A DNA stretch of 64,000 nt from an uncultured Sphingomonadaceae bacterium. GTDB lineage: Bacteria > Pseudomonadota > Alphaproteobacteria > Sphingomonadales > Sphingomonadaceae. This document shows positions 1 through 9,146 of this stretch, in pieces (the stretch's first letter is position 1; each line of letters opens with the position of its first letter). Location of the stretch: the NCBI GenBank assembly GCA_947497315.1, contig CANMFX010000003.1, forward strand, positions 496,001 through 560,000. The letters are read 5' to 3'. Made by a program: the position numbers and the translations under genes. The notes beneath the pieces are model-generated. The model ran no database searches. It had not been told where the DNA came from and worked only from the letters and a program-made list of their open reading frames with translations.

Positions 1-1
1 T

Positions 2-50
2 GCTCCTTATTTGGTGGGTGCAAACCGATGATTAAGGAGCGGCCGGTTTG
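2..50. repeat. Two crossing inverted repeats
   Basis: GCTCCTTA at 2-9 is matched by TAAGGAGC at 33-40, and CAAACCG at 21-27 is matched by CGGTTTG at 44-50. Both arms are perfect. The second stem starts inside the loop of the first and ends outside it, so the two are either alternative hairpins or an H-type pseudoknot. The site lies beyond the 3' end of the AraC-type gene and its function is unknown. The left context is cut off by the window. Confidence 0.4.
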
Positions 51-73
51 TAATCTTGCCTGATGGTGCCAGT

Positions 74-96
74 CTTTTGGCAATTCGCGCCAAAAG
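74..96 (-). terminator. Stem-loop directly after the AraC-type gene
   Basis: CTTTTGGC (74-81) pairs with GCCAAAAG (89-96) across a 7-base loop, immediately past the stop codon of the minus-strand regulator. No T-run follows on the minus strand, so it may be a weak terminator or an RNA-stabilising hairpin. Confidence 0.35.
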
Positions 97-1104
97 TCAG
101 CTAATCGTGGATCCCAGACGATAGGAACGCGGTGTTTGCCCCGCCCAACGCTTGAAGGCCCGCGTGAATCCGCTCTGCTCTGCAAAGCCGGTCAAGAATG
201 CGATCTCCGCGAGACTGTAATCCGTGTCTCGAAGCAACTGTTGGGCGAGTTCCTGACGGGCCAGATCGACGAGGTTCTGATAGGATTGCCCTTTATCGGA
301 CAGTCGTCTTTGCAAAGTGCGAGAGCTCATCCCCAGTTTTGATGCGATAAGTGAAAGCGTTGGAACGCCTTCGCTGAGTAACTGCGCCACCGTTATCCGG
401 ACGCGCTTATCCAAACTATTTTCATCTGCCCGCGCAGCAAGTTCTTGTTCCAGATGGCGGTCGAAGAATCTCGCAATTGTTTCGTCACCCAGCTTGTTGG
501 GCGCCGCTAAACTCTGTTCGCTGACGAGCAAGGCGTCGCGACCTGATTCAAAGTGTACAGGGCAACCAAAGTGATCAGTGTAAACCGATTCGTCACCCCT
601 TGGAGCATGTTTGAAGAACACGGCTTGCGGGACAAAGGGAGCCAAACTGACTTCCTGACTAATGGTGACGACAGCAGAAAGACTAGCCTCATTCGAGAGC
701 AGCATGCCAAGACTGCCATCACCAGTTTTATCAAGGCTATAGAACAGGCCCTCTGCGCATTGCTCGAGCGAATAGGTCTCAGCGCTGCCTAATACCCGGC
801 CATAGCGCTCCGATCTTATATAAGAGCCCCGTAGGTCAGGTGCAGATTTCCATGCTAATCCAAACGCTCCATATTCATCGCTATGCATGGCCGCACCAAT
901 GCGGAGGGGCAGTTCAAGGCCGTTCGGATCACGCTCGGCCAGAGCAGCGAAGAAGTCATAATATTCTGTCGAAGACACCATGCGGGTGGGATCGACGGGA
1001 CCATCATATGCCAGTCCCAATCCTTCAACCAAGTCCCGCGCCTCAACTCCAGCACTGGCTTGCCCGATGACCTTGTAAACATATAGCGACGTAATCTGGC
1101 TCAT
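97..1104 (-). CDS. AraC-family transcriptional regulator
   Basis: A 335-residue DNA-binding regulator. The last 100 or so residues form the AraC/XylS double helix-turn-helix, with recognisable segments IASKLGMSSRTLQRRL and LAEIAFLTGFAEQSGFTRAF followed by the typical RWAGQTPRSYR end. The N-terminal two thirds resembles the arabinose-binding-type sensor domain of the larger AraC subfamily (OruR/ArgR-like regulators). The frame stays open upstream to 1200, but the start MSQITSLYVYK at 1104 matches the usual beginning of this subfamily. No target operon is adjacent: the next gene upstream is a transglycosylase on the same strand. Effector and regulon cannot be read from the sequence. Confidence 0.85.
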   Translation of the reverse strand: MSQITSLYVYKVIGQASAGVEARDLVEGLGLAYDGPVDPTRMVSSTEYYDFFAALAERDPNGLELPLRIGAAMHSDEYGAFGLAWKSAPDLRGSYIRSERYGRVLGSAETYSLEQCAEGLFYSLDKTGDGSLGMLLSNEASLSAVVTISQEVSLAPFVPQAVFFKHAPRGDESVYTDHFGCPVHFESGRDALLVSEQSLAAPNKLGDETIARFFDRHLEQELAARADENSLDKRVRITVAQLLSEGVPTLSLIASKLGMSSRTLQRRLSDKGQSYQNLVDLARQELAQQLLRDTDYSLAEIAFLTGFAEQSGFTRAFKRWAGQTPRSYRLGSTIS

Positions 1105-1213
1105 ACGACCAGATATAAAATATCTTGTAGATTTGCGAGCCCGATAACAACGAAAGTAAGTGTACTCGCCGCCATTCAAAAGCATCCGCTTCCGCAACAA
1201 AGCGGACCTGCCA

Positions 1214-3190
1214 TTAACCTTTGTAATTCTTCCCGATATAGCGGGTCAGCGGCGTATCGCTTTTGATCGTCGGACCACGCGGGTTCATTGTGTCGTAGAC
1301 GACTGCATTTTCCAGCACGCGTTTGACATAATTGCGGGTCTCGGAAATCGGGATGTCTTCAATCCATTTCAGCCAGTCGATGCCGCCCTGTCGCGGATCG
1401 CCATTGCGTCGCAGCCATTTGTTCACATTGCCGGGCCCTGCATTATAAGCCGCAGCGGCCAGTGGATAGCTGCCGCCATAATAGCTCAGCATCCGCTGGA
1501 AATAACTGCTTCCCAGCCGGATGTTATATTGGGGGTCGCCGGTCAGGCCGGACAGATTATAGGACAATCCTATTTTGCCGGACTGTTCTCGCGCAGTACC
1601 GGGCATCAGTTGCATCAAACCGCGCGCACCGGCATGGCTGATCGCGCCCTGCGCAAACTGGCTTTCTTGCCGCGTGACCGCGTGAATGATGGTCCATCTG
1701 CTCTGATGACCGGAAGGAACCGGCATGGTCGGGAAAGAGGTTTCATCAATCGGGCCGACGCCAGCGCCAAGCGCGCTTATTCCCTTGATCACGCCAAGAT
1801 CGCGGGCACCGATACGCTTTGATAAGTCACTGATCAACAAATAGTCTTTTGGACTGTCGGCCTCATAGGCCAAGGCGCGGTGGAAACGAATTTGTTCTTT
1901 CCATGGCCCAGTCCGTGTGGAGGCCTTTGTGGCAATGACCAGAGGATTCTGGTCATAGGTGCGCCGGTCTTCGTCGGTGATCTCGATGGCCGGTTTCCGG
2001 TTAAATGTTGGAAGGGGCCGACCCAATCTTTCCAGCGACAGCTGACCGTAAAAATGATCGGGGAAGGCCGCGGCCTTCTCAAAAAAACTTGTTGCCTCAG
2101 CGGTTTGTCCTGCTTCGGCGGCAGCACGGCCAGCCCAATAGTAGCCTTTTGAACGGATGTTGGGACTGTTATAGGAGCGCGCATAGCGGTCAAACATGGC
2201 GACCGCCTTGGCCGGACTACGCTGACCCCAGAGGGCGGCATTGCCGGCCAGCCAGGTCAGGTCGGAATATTTGTCACGGATCCGGCTGCTCTGCGCGGCA
2301 ATATCAGTCGATCCGGCATAGGCATCATCGACTTTCGATGCGATATTATAAGCAACCGTCCATTGACGGTCATTGGCGGCTGCCTTGGCATTGATCAGAT
2401 TCGCATCATACCAGGTCGCGATCTGGGAATCGCTGGTGGGGCGAATCCGCAATACCGGCCGATTGGCCATAAGCTGGCGCGCATTGTAGCTCTGTCCTTT
2501 GTTACGCAAATAGCGTGCGCGGTCGGCTATATAGCCAGCATCATATTGGCCTAGGCTATTGACTGTTGCGGCTTTCGCATTGGCATCCGGCGCATTGGTC
2601 AGTTGCGCCAGGCGGGCGGCAAAAACTGCCCGACGCCCGGATGATGCAAAGCCGAGCTGCCGGGCTGCATCCTGTGTCGCCCGTGCCCATAAAAGCGCAT
2701 CCATCCTGGCATCATGATCATCCACTGTCAGGGCGGAGCTAAACCGGCTGAGCAGGGCTGCTTCATCCTCGTCGGTCAACGTGCCGCCACGCCAAGCCTG
2801 CTGGGCCATCGCATTGGCTTTCAGAGTTTCTCCCCTGGATTGCAGGGCAACCGCATATTTTGCCGCCCCGGCATTGGTTAGCGGAGCGAAGCGGTCAAAA
2901 AAGGCAATCACACGGCCAGCGGAGAAATTGTTGATATCAATGGCCTGCTCTGCATTGCGCTGCATACGCGGGCCGTCTGGCCAGTCAGGATAAGTGATAA
3001 GAAAACCGGCATAGTCTTCAAAAGAATAATTGTCGGATTGCGTCAAAACGCGCCAGCGTTGCAGGCCGAGTACGGCATTTCCACCAGTGGGGTCGGACAG
3101 TGTCGCACCGCCACTTTGCTCTGCAGCCATGCATGTTACTGGTGCTAAAAGCAGGCTTGCGAGAATAATTCTTGATACCATACTGGACAT
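1214..3190 (-). CDS. Soluble lytic murein transglycosylase (Slt family)
   Basis: A 658-residue periplasmic enzyme that cleaves peptidoglycan glycan strands to 1,6-anhydromuropeptides. An N-terminal signal peptide (hydrophobic IILASLLLAPVTCMA, cleavage near residue 22) is followed by a long helical region typical of the Slt superhelix. The C-terminal SLT domain carries the catalytic glutamate E509 in RQESQF, then the GARGLMQLMP motif and AAYNAGPGNV. AAGGAG lies 12 bases upstream of the first ATG, which supports this start. It is divergent from dapA, with a 103-bp intergenic region holding both promoters. Confidence 0.92.
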   Translation of the reverse strand: MSSMVSRIILASLLLAPVTCMAAEQSGGATLSDPTGGNAVLGLQRWRVLTQSDNYSFEDYAGFLITYPDWPDGPRMQRNAEQAIDINNFSAGRVIAFFDRFAPLTNAGAAKYAVALQSRGETLKANAMAQQAWRGGTLTDEDEAALLSRFSSALTVDDHDARMDALLWARATQDAARQLGFASSGRRAVFAARLAQLTNAPDANAKAATVNSLGQYDAGYIADRARYLRNKGQSYNARQLMANRPVLRIRPTSDSQIATWYDANLINAKAAANDRQWTVAYNIASKVDDAYAGSTDIAAQSSRIRDKYSDLTWLAGNAALWGQRSPAKAVAMFDRYARSYNSPNIRSKGYYWAGRAAAEAGQTAEATSFFEKAAAFPDHFYGQLSLERLGRPLPTFNRKPAIEITDEDRRTYDQNPLVIATKASTRTGPWKEQIRFHRALAYEADSPKDYLLISDLSKRIGARDLGVIKGISALGAGVGPIDETSFPTMPVPSGHQSRWTIIHAVTRQESQFAQGAISHAGARGLMQLMPGTAREQSGKIGLSYNLSGLTGDPQYNIRLGSSYFQRMLSYYGGSYPLAAAAYNAGPGNVNKWLRRNGDPRQGGIDWLKWIEDIPISETRNYVKRVLENAVVYDTMNPRGPTIKSDTPLTRYIGKNYKG

Positions 3191-3293
3191 TTTGGGGGTA
3201 GGCTCCTTATCAGGCGCTGAACGAAGAACTATATCATTGTTAAGCTTGAGTAAGCCTTGGCAATTTCTTAGCCAAATTTAAAGGAGTATTTCC

Positions 3294-4169
3294 ATGTTTT
3301 CCGGCTCAATTCCGGCCCTGGTGACTCCCTTTCGCGACGGATCGTTTGCGGAAGGTGAATTTCGGGCCTTGGTAGACTGGCAAATAGAGCAAGGTAGCAG
3401 CGGTCTGGTCCCCTGTGGGACCACCGGTGAGTCCTCGACTTTGTCCAATGCCGAGCATCATCGTGTTATCGAAGTGTGCATCGAACAAGCCGCCGGACGG
3501 GTGCCTGTCATTGCCGGTTGCGGTTCCAATGACACCACCAACGCCTTGCTCCATTTGAATTTCTCCAAAAAATGCGGCGCAGCAGCCGGACTGGTCGTGG
3601 CGCCTTATTATAATCGGCCCAACCAGGAAGGCATTTACGCCCATTTTGAGACGCTGACGACGAAAAATGACTTGCCGCTGGTGCTATATAATGTGCCTGC
3701 GCGCACGGTGACGGATATATTGCCGGAAACGGTAGCGGCATTGTCCAAGCTGCCAAGTGTGATTGCGATAAAGGATGCCAGCGGTGAAATTGACCGGGTT
3801 ACCGATCACCGGCTTGCCTGCGATGATGATTTCTGCCTGTTGTCCGGCGTGGATGAACTCTCTCTCGCCTTTAACGCATCTGGCGGTGCCGGATGCATTT
3901 CTGTGACTGCAAATGTTGCGCCTAAGCTGTGCGCTGAATTTCAGGCGGCTTGCGCTGCGGGCGACTATGAAAAAGCGCGTGAGTTGAATGACAAGCTCTA
4001 TCCGCTTCACAAGGCTATGTTCGCCGATGCATCGCCCGGGCCAGTGAAATATGCCTTGTCCCGGGTCGTTGATGGTTTTCCGGTTGATTTGCGCTTGCCG
4101 ATGACGCCGCCTTCAGATGCAGCCCGCAAAGCCGTGGACGCCGCGCTGGAGGGAGCTGGTTTGATCTGA
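3294..4169 (+). CDS. dapA: 4-hydroxy-tetrahydrodipicolinate synthase
   Basis: A 291-residue cytoplasmic enzyme condensing pyruvate with aspartate semialdehyde, the first committed step of lysine and diaminopimelate synthesis. The Schiff-base lysine is K160 in AIKDASGE, the catalytic tyrosine is Y132 in LYNVPARTV, and the [11 protein letters not shown] loop near residues 41-51 matches the family. Length is standard. A good ribosome site (AAAGGAG) precedes the ATG. The stop codon overlaps the smpB start by one base (TGATG), so it heads a translationally coupled run into smpB, the DUF2062 gene and cckA. Confidence 0.96.
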   Translation: MFSGSIPALVTPFRDGSFAEGEFRALVDWQIEQGSSGLVPCGTTGESSTLSNAEHHRVIEVCIEQAAGRVPVIAGCGSNDTTNALLHLNFSKKCGAAAGLVVAPYYNRPNQEGIYAHFETLTTKNDLPLVLYNVPARTVTDILPETVAALSKLPSVIAIKDASGEIDRVTDHRLACDDDFCLLSGVDELSLAFNASGGAGCISVTANVAPKLCAEFQAACAAGDYEKARELNDKLYPLHKAMFADASPGPVKYALSRVVDGFPVDLRLPMTPPSDAARKAVDAALEGAGLI

Positions 4170-4651
4170 TGGCGAAGCCTCGTCCTCTTGAGTTCGACAA
4201 ACAAAAGGTCGTCGCCGAAAATCGGCGTGCGCGCTATGACTATCATCTGGATGAGAAGTTTGAAGCGGGCATCATGCTGACAGGAACAGAGGTCAAGTCC
4301 TTGCGTTTCGGTTCAGGAACCATTGCCGAAAGCTATGCCGAGGTAAAGGATGACGAAGTTTGGCTAATCAACGCCAATATTCCTGAATGGAGTCATGGCA
4401 ACCGCCATAATCACGAGCCGAAGCGCCCGCGTAAGTTGCTGCTTAACCGGCGGCAAATCAACAAATTTTACGGCGCCGTAATGCGCAAGGGCATGACCAT
4501 TGTGCCTTTGTCCATCTATTTCAATGGCAAGGGCCGCGCCAAGATCGAGCTGGCATTGGCCAAAGGTAAGAAAGCCCCCGACAAACGCGCTACCGAAAAG
4601 GACCGCGACTGGAAACGTCAGCAAGGGCGATTGTTGCGCGAACATGGCTGA
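4169..4651 (+). CDS. smpB: SsrA-binding protein SmpB
   Basis: A 160-residue RNA-binding protein that delivers tmRNA to stalled ribosomes for trans-translation. The sequence shows the OB-fold core with the signatures [11 protein letters not shown] and NPEWSHGN-like ([16 protein letters not shown]), and the basic C-terminal tail with [21 protein letters not shown] that inserts into the mRNA channel. Length is normal. It starts on the last base of the dapA stop codon, and its 3' end overlaps the start of the DUF2062 gene by 8 bases. The ssrA tmRNA gene itself is not in this window. Confidence 0.96.
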   Translation: MAKPRPLEFDKQKVVAENRRARYDYHLDEKFEAGIMLTGTEVKSLRFGSGTIAESYAEVKDDEVWLINANIPEWSHGNRHNHEPKRPRKLLLNRRQINKFYGAVMRKGMTIVPLSIYFNGKGRAKIELALAKGKKAPDKRATEKDRDWKRQQGRLLREHG

Positions 4652-5252
4652 TCCTAATTCATCGGGTAAAGACTGGGGTGCGCGGACCATCATGCGCGTC
4701 TTCCGCTGGCTCGAAGAAAAAATGCCAACCCGGGCAGGAATGGCAAAAAACAAGTATTTGCGCCCAATTGCCCACCGCTTTTTGCGCTCTGACCTATGGC
4801 GATTCACGCGCCGGTCAGTGCCGCGCGGTGTGGCGCTTGGCATGCTGGCGGCCTTTCTGATTCCGGTGGGACAGATATTTGGCGCTGTCTTTTTGGCGCT
4901 GCCCATTCGCGCAAATGTTCCGGTTGCGGCGCTAACGACCTTTATAACCAATCCATTTACTTACCCGTTCTGGATTGCCGCAGCCAACCAGATTGGTAAA
5001 TTTGCCCTGCGTATCGATGCGCTGACCTATGGTCAGCCGATCAATACCCAGATACGCAGCGAGTTCGGCATGTGGCTTAGCTGGTTTGTGCGTGAAGCAG
5101 GTGTGACGGCTTTTGGCTTTTTGTTGTTGGCAATTACTTTCTCCGCCTTAGGCTATGTAATCAGTTCATTCGGCTGGCGCTGGTGGACAGCCCGGAAATG
5201 GGAACGACGGATTAAGAAATTGAACTTGGACAGCTACAAAGATGGCGAGTGA
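4644..5252 (+). CDS. DUF2062 domain membrane protein
   Basis: A 202-residue inner-membrane protein of the DUF2062 family, whose function is unknown. Two or three hydrophobic stretches are visible ([21 protein letters not shown], then [12 protein letters not shown] with the conserved NPFT/PFW motif, and a C-terminal segment around [17 protein letters not shown]). The open frame extends upstream to 4500 inside smpB, but the ATG at 4644 ([11 protein letters not shown]) gives the usual length and an 8-base overlap with smpB. The 3' end overlaps cckA by 11 bases. DUF2062 proteins are often found beside smpB and cckA in sphingomonads. That is family knowledge and not a demonstrated role. Confidence 0.85.
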   Translation: MADPNSSGKDWGARTIMRVFRWLEEKMPTRAGMAKNKYLRPIAHRFLRSDLWRFTRRSVPRGVALGMLAAFLIPVGQIFGAVFLALPIRANVPVAALTTFITNPFTYPFWIAAANQIGKFALRIDALTYGQPINTQIRSEFGMWLSWFVREAGVTAFGFLLLAITFSALGYVISSFGWRWWTARKWERRIKKLNLDSYKDGE

Positions 5253-7680
5253 AGCCCGAGACAATATGGGGTTGCTGAATCCCAGCACGCGCAAGACCAC
5301 GAATGACGTACGTCTGCGTATCCTGATATTGGTGGCGGCTATATTGGGGTCGCTTGGGCTGCTTTACTGGCAGGTTCAGAACACCGCGCTGCTCCTTGCT
5401 TTTCTGGCACTGGCAATGACCACAGGCGCGGTGGTTTATTTTCTGCGTCCGCAAAGCAAGGCAACCGACGAAGAAGCGGCATCTTTGGCCGATTGGGCGG
5501 TCACCCGGCTCGTTGCCGATCAATCCGAAATAGGACTGGCCATTACAGATCGTGCCGGGCGTCTGGTTTGCGCCAATGAATTGTTCACGAAATGGTTTAA
5601 CGGCCCGGCGATTCCGCCGGAACTGCCGTTGCAGGATGGTGGAAACGAGTTGCTGACCACCGCTGGCCGGAACGCATGGCGTGATGGCCGCGGCTATGCC
5701 GAAGGGCTGAAGCGCGGGGTGGCCGAATATAATGCGAAAGTCGTGCGTGCGGGGCAGGGCGATGAATATCTGCTTTGGCAATTCAAACCGCAGCGCCGCA
5801 ACGACGTGCTTGATGATACCATCCGCATGGTCGGCGGCGCGACCGGCCGGGCGCTGTCCGAAGCGGGCGTGCTGGCGACGGTTATTGGCGGCGAGGGGCG
5901 GATTAGAGCTTCCAACCAGGGTTTCGCTTTAAGAGCTACCGGCCGTGAAGAAGCCAATATATCCGGCCGCAACTTCATCAACTTCCTGCGGTCCGATGAC
6001 AAGGGCACAATCTTTTTCGAACGCGACGGCCGGCATGGTACACCGGTACGCCTGTTTCATATTCCGCTGGACCGTGAACAGGAAAAAGGCCCTGCGCTGA
6101 TCCTGCTCATCGACGATGACGGCGGTATGGTAGAGCGCGGTCAGGCGCTGGAACAGGTCGAATCGATGCTGTCGTTGCTACCTCTTGGGCTGGCGCTGAC
6201 CGACCGCGATGGGCGCTTCCTGTTTTTCAACAACGCATTTGGCAGAGTGGCTGGTGTGCAGGAGGGAGAGAAACCACTCTATCCTGGTGACTTGATGATC
6301 CGGGACGACAAGTCGGCGGTGGCGGACGCGGTGCGGCGCTATGCCAGCGGGCCTTCCATGTCCGGCGATCTTGCGGTCCGGTTGCGCAATGGTGGAGATG
6401 ATCCGGTCGCTTTGGGCATGGCCGGGATTCGCGGGCTCGGCGATGCGGCAGTCTTGCTATCCATCAAGGATAATAGCGAAGAGACCAAATTGAAGAGCCA
6501 GGTGGCGCAGGCGACCAAGATGCAGGCGGTCGGCCAGTTGGCAGGCGGCGTGGCGCATGACTTCAACAATATCCTGACGGCGATTATCGGCCATTGTGAC
6601 CTGATGTTACTCCGCCATGCGCCGGGCGACAGTGACTATGATGATATTCAGCAGGTCAAGAATAACAGCAACCGCGCCGCCGGTTTGACGCGGCAATTAC
6701 TCGCCTTTTCGCGGCAGCAGACATTGCGGCCTCAAATTCTGCAGTTGCCCGATGTGGTTGCTGACGTATCCAATCTGCTCAAGCGGTTGCTTGACGACAG
6801 CATCGAACTGGAAGTGAAGCATGGCCGCAATCTTGGCCTGGTTCGCGCCGATCCGGGGCAATTGGAACAGGTGATCATCAATCTGGGCGTCAATGCGCGC
6901 GATGCCATCAATGCCAGCGGTGCCAATGGTGGCAAGATATCGATCACCACACAAATGATCGCTCCGTCCGACGTGCGCGCCATGAAGCGCGATATTCTTC
7001 CAGTTGGAGACTATACCGCGCTTTTTGTCACGGATACGGGCAACGGTATTCCTCCAGCGGTGATCGGTAAGATTTTTGAACCGTTTTTTACAACCAAGGA
7101 AGTCGGTAAGGGCACCGGGCTCGGATTGTCCACCGTATACGGGATCGTCAAACAGTCAGGCGGTTACATTTTTGCCGATTCCAAACCGGGCGAAGGTGCG
7201 ACTTTCTCCATCTACTTCCCCGTACACCAGGTTTCCGACCAGGAAACATTGCCGTCGTCAGAGCCGCTGAAGGCCGTGGCGAAGAAAGAGCTATGGGGCA
7301 GCGGTCACATCCTGCTGGTTGAGGATGAGGACATGGTCCGTGCTGTCGCTGAACGGGCGTTGACCCGGCAAGGCTATACAGTTGTTACGGCCAGCGATGG
7401 CGAAGAAGGACTGCAGCATATCGAAGCGCTGGGTGAGGGCGAAGAGATTTTCGATATGATCGTATCGGACGTGGTGATGCCAAACATGGATGGACCGGCC
7501 ATGGCTAAAGAGGTGCGCGCGCAATATCCCGATATGCCAATCCTGTTCATGTCGGGCTATGCCGAGGAGCAATTGCGCAAGTCCATCGATCTCGACAATG
7601 TTGCGTTCCTGCCCAAGCCATTTTCCGTCGCCCAAATCGCCGAGGCCGTAGGAGAAGTTTTGGCCGAACATGCCAAATAG
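5242..7680 (+). CDS. cckA: Hybrid sensor histidine kinase/phosphatase CckA
   Basis: An 812-residue membrane kinase of the alphaproteobacterial CckA-ChpT-CtrA phosphorelay, which controls the cell cycle and motility. Two transmembrane helices lie at about residues 24-70. PAS-like regions follow, then the HisKA dimerisation domain with phospho-accepting H439 in GVAHDFNNIL, a HATPase domain (N box around NLGVNARDAI, G boxes DTGNGIPP and GTGLGLSTVYGIVK), and a C-terminal receiver with phospho-acceptor D743 in SDVVMPNMDG and a conserved K in LPKPF. Domain order and length match CckA. It overlaps the previous gene by 11 bases and is followed by recA, a common neighbour in the order. Confidence 0.92.
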   Translation: MASEARDNMGLLNPSTRKTTNDVRLRILILVAAILGSLGLLYWQVQNTALLLAFLALAMTTGAVVYFLRPQSKATDEEAASLADWAVTRLVADQSEIGLAITDRAGRLVCANELFTKWFNGPAIPPELPLQDGGNELLTTAGRNAWRDGRGYAEGLKRGVAEYNAKVVRAGQGDEYLLWQFKPQRRNDVLDDTIRMVGGATGRALSEAGVLATVIGGEGRIRASNQGFALRATGREEANISGRNFINFLRSDDKGTIFFERDGRHGTPVRLFHIPLDREQEKGPALILLIDDDGGMVERGQALEQVESMLSLLPLGLALTDRDGRFLFFNNAFGRVAGVQEGEKPLYPGDLMIRDDKSAVADAVRRYASGPSMSGDLAVRLRNGGDDPVALGMAGIRGLGDAAVLLSIKDNSEETKLKSQVAQATKMQAVGQLAGGVAHDFNNILTAIIGHCDLMLLRHAPGDSDYDDIQQVKNNSNRAAGLTRQLLAFSRQQTLRPQILQLPDVVADVSNLLKRLLDDSIELEVKHGRNLGLVRADPGQLEQVIINLGVNARDAINASGANGGKISITTQMIAPSDVRAMKRDILPVGDYTALFVTDTGNGIPPAVIGKIFEPFFTTKEVGKGTGLGLSTVYGIVKQSGGYIFADSKPGEGATFSIYFPVHQVSDQETLPSSEPLKAVAKKELWGSGHILLVEDEDMVRAVAERALTRQGYTVVTASDGEEGLQHIEALGEGEEIFDMIVSDVVMPNMDGPAMAKEVRAQYPDMPILFMSGYAEEQLRKSIDLDNVAFLPKPFSVAQIAEAVGEVLAEHAK

Positions 7681-7708
7681 CATTTAATGCTCCACATAAG
7701 TACTTAAA

Positions 7709-7731
7709 GAAATTGTGTTTTATGCAATTTC
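7709..7731 (+). other. Hairpin between cckA and recA
   Basis: GAAATTG (7709-7715) and CAATTTC (7725-7731) form a perfect 7-bp stem with a 9-base loop. It is followed by an A-run, not a T-run, on the plus strand, so it is not a canonical terminator for cckA. The intergenic region also carries the recA promoter. Confidence 0.3.
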
Positions 7732-7742
7732 AAAAAAAATCT

Positions 7743-7768
7743 GTTCCACTCTTGTTCTAGTAGAACAA
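7743..7768 (+). promoter_or_regulatory. LexA (SOS) operator of recA
   Basis: GTTC (7743-7746), seven bases, GTTC (7754-7757) is an exact match to the alphaproteobacterial LexA box GTTC-N7-GTTC. The second GTTC is also the left arm of a perfect 17-bp palindrome at 7752-7768 (arms TTGTTCTA and TAGAACAA around one G). A possible -35 TTGTTC at 7752-7757 with a -10-like TACATC at 7775 would put the operator on the promoter. It lies about 65 bp before the recA start, so recA is probably SOS-induced. Confidence 0.82.
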
Positions 7769-7832
7769 ATGCGGTACATCATATCCATCATTGATTGATA
7801 ACGTACAAGCATTTAGCGAAGGGGACAGGCAA

Positions 7833-8930
7833 ATGGCCGGCAATTTAAAAGTCGTAGAATCGGATAATCAATTGAACTCATCAGACAGACAAAAGGCGCT
7901 TGACGCCGCATTGGCGCAGATTGATCGCGCTTTTGGTAAAGGTTCGGCCATGAAGCTGGGCTCCCGCAAGGCGATGGAGGTCGAATCGATCTCTACCGGT
8001 TCCTTGGGGCTGGATATCGCGCTTGGCATCGGGGGATTGCCAAAGGGTCGTGTAATCGAAATTTATGGTCCGGAAAGCTCTGGTAAAACTACATTGGCGT
8101 TGCATGTCATCGCCGAAGCACAAAAAGCCGGCGGCACGGCAGCCTTTGTCGATGCCGAGCATGCTTTGGATCCTGTCTATGCCAATGCACTTGGTGTGGA
8201 CATTGACGAACTCATCATATCCCAGCCCGACACAGGGGAGCAGGCGCTTGAGATTACCGATACGTTGGTTCGCTCAAACGCGATTGATGTTCTGGTTGTC
8301 GATTCGGTTGCTGCATTGGTTCCACGCGCCGAGATTGAGGGGGAAATGGGTGATGCCCATGTTGGCCTTCAGGCGCGTTTAATGAGTCAGGCACTGCGTA
8401 AGTTGACCGGTTCGATCAGCCGTTCCAAATGCATGGTGATCTTCATTAACCAGGTGCGCATGAAAATTGGCGTGATGTACGGCAATCCCGAAACCACATC
8501 GGGTGGTAATGCACTGAAATTCTATGCGTCGGTTCGTCTCGACATTCGCCGCACCGGGCAGATCAAGGAACGGGATGATATTGTCGGTAACTCGACCCGT
8601 GTGAAAGTGGTCAAGAACAAGGTCGCACCGCCGTTCAAGCAAGTTGAATTTGACATCATGTACGGGCAGGGCATTTCCAAGGTTGGCGAGATTATCGATC
8701 TTGGCGTCAAAGCCGGTGTCGTCGAGAAATCAGGGGCATGGTTCTCCTATGACTCCGTTCGTATCGGACAGGGGCGCGAAAATTCGAAACGCTTCCTGCT
8801 GGAGAATCCGGAAATGATGGCCAAGCTGGAAAATCAAATTCGCGGCAATGAAGAAGAAATTGCCGATGAGATGATGACCGGGCCTGTTGGAGCGGATAGC
8901 GACGCTGAAGCTGAAGCTGATGCCGAATAA
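7833..8930 (+). CDS. recA: DNA recombinase RecA
   Basis: A 365-residue ATP-dependent strand-exchange protein and LexA coprotease, acting in homologous recombination and SOS induction. The Walker A motif GPESSGKTT, the Walker B region [21 protein letters not shown] and the loop L2 region [21 protein letters not shown] are intact, and the C-terminus is acidic (EADAE) as usual. An upstream in-frame ATG at 7791 would add 14 residues, but [11 protein letters not shown] at 7833 has a GGGGACA-type ribosome site and the expected N-terminus. It carries its own SOS operator and a strong terminator downstream. Confidence 0.97.
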   Translation: MAGNLKVVESDNQLNSSDRQKALDAALAQIDRAFGKGSAMKLGSRKAMEVESISTGSLGLDIALGIGGLPKGRVIEIYGPESSGKTTLALHVIAEAQKAGGTAAFVDAEHALDPVYANALGVDIDELIISQPDTGEQALEITDTLVRSNAIDVLVVDSVAALVPRAEIEGEMGDAHVGLQARLMSQALRKLTGSISRSKCMVIFINQVRMKIGVMYGNPETTSGGNALKFYASVRLDIRRTGQIKERDDIVGNSTRVKVVKNKVAPPFKQVEFDIMYGQGISKVGEIIDLGVKAGVVEKSGAWFSYDSVRIGQGRENSKRFLLENPEMMAKLENQIRGNEEEIADEMMTGPVGADSDAEAEADAE

Positions 8931-8991
8931 AATAGGTGCAGAGGCGGGCTAGATCAGCCTCTGTCCTTCTTTCCAAAATTCAAGTTTTGCC

Positions 8992-9015
8992 GGTCCGTTT
9001 TCCCCGAGACGGACC
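8992..9015 (+). other. Small hairpin before the recA terminator
   Basis: GGTCCGT (8992-8998) pairs with ACGGACC (9009-9015) around a 10-base loop, just upstream of the main recA terminator. It may form a tandem terminator or stabilise the mRNA 3' end. Confidence 0.4.
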
Positions 9016-9024
9016 TTGGCATCC

Positions 9025-9071
9025 GGGCCGTCCTTCTGTCCCCCGATAGTCAGGACGGCCCCTTTTTATTT
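9025..9071 (+). terminator. Rho-independent terminator of recA
   Basis: A perfect 10-bp GC-rich stem (GGGCCGTCCT at 9025-9034, AGGACGGCCC at 9052-9061) is followed by CTTTTTATTT. This is a classic intrinsic terminator about 95 bp past the recA stop. Confidence 0.88.
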
Positions 9072-9146
9072 GCTATCCAACAATTTCCTGTCAAAAGTTG
9101 GAAAATCCGGGCGGGTAAATTTGCGATCACTTCAAAAGGGGAATTC

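Noticed and set aside
1160-1822. A 220-codon open frame on the plus strand
   Set aside because: It lies wholly antisense to the lytic transglycosylase C-terminal domain, has no ribosome site and no recognisable protein motif.
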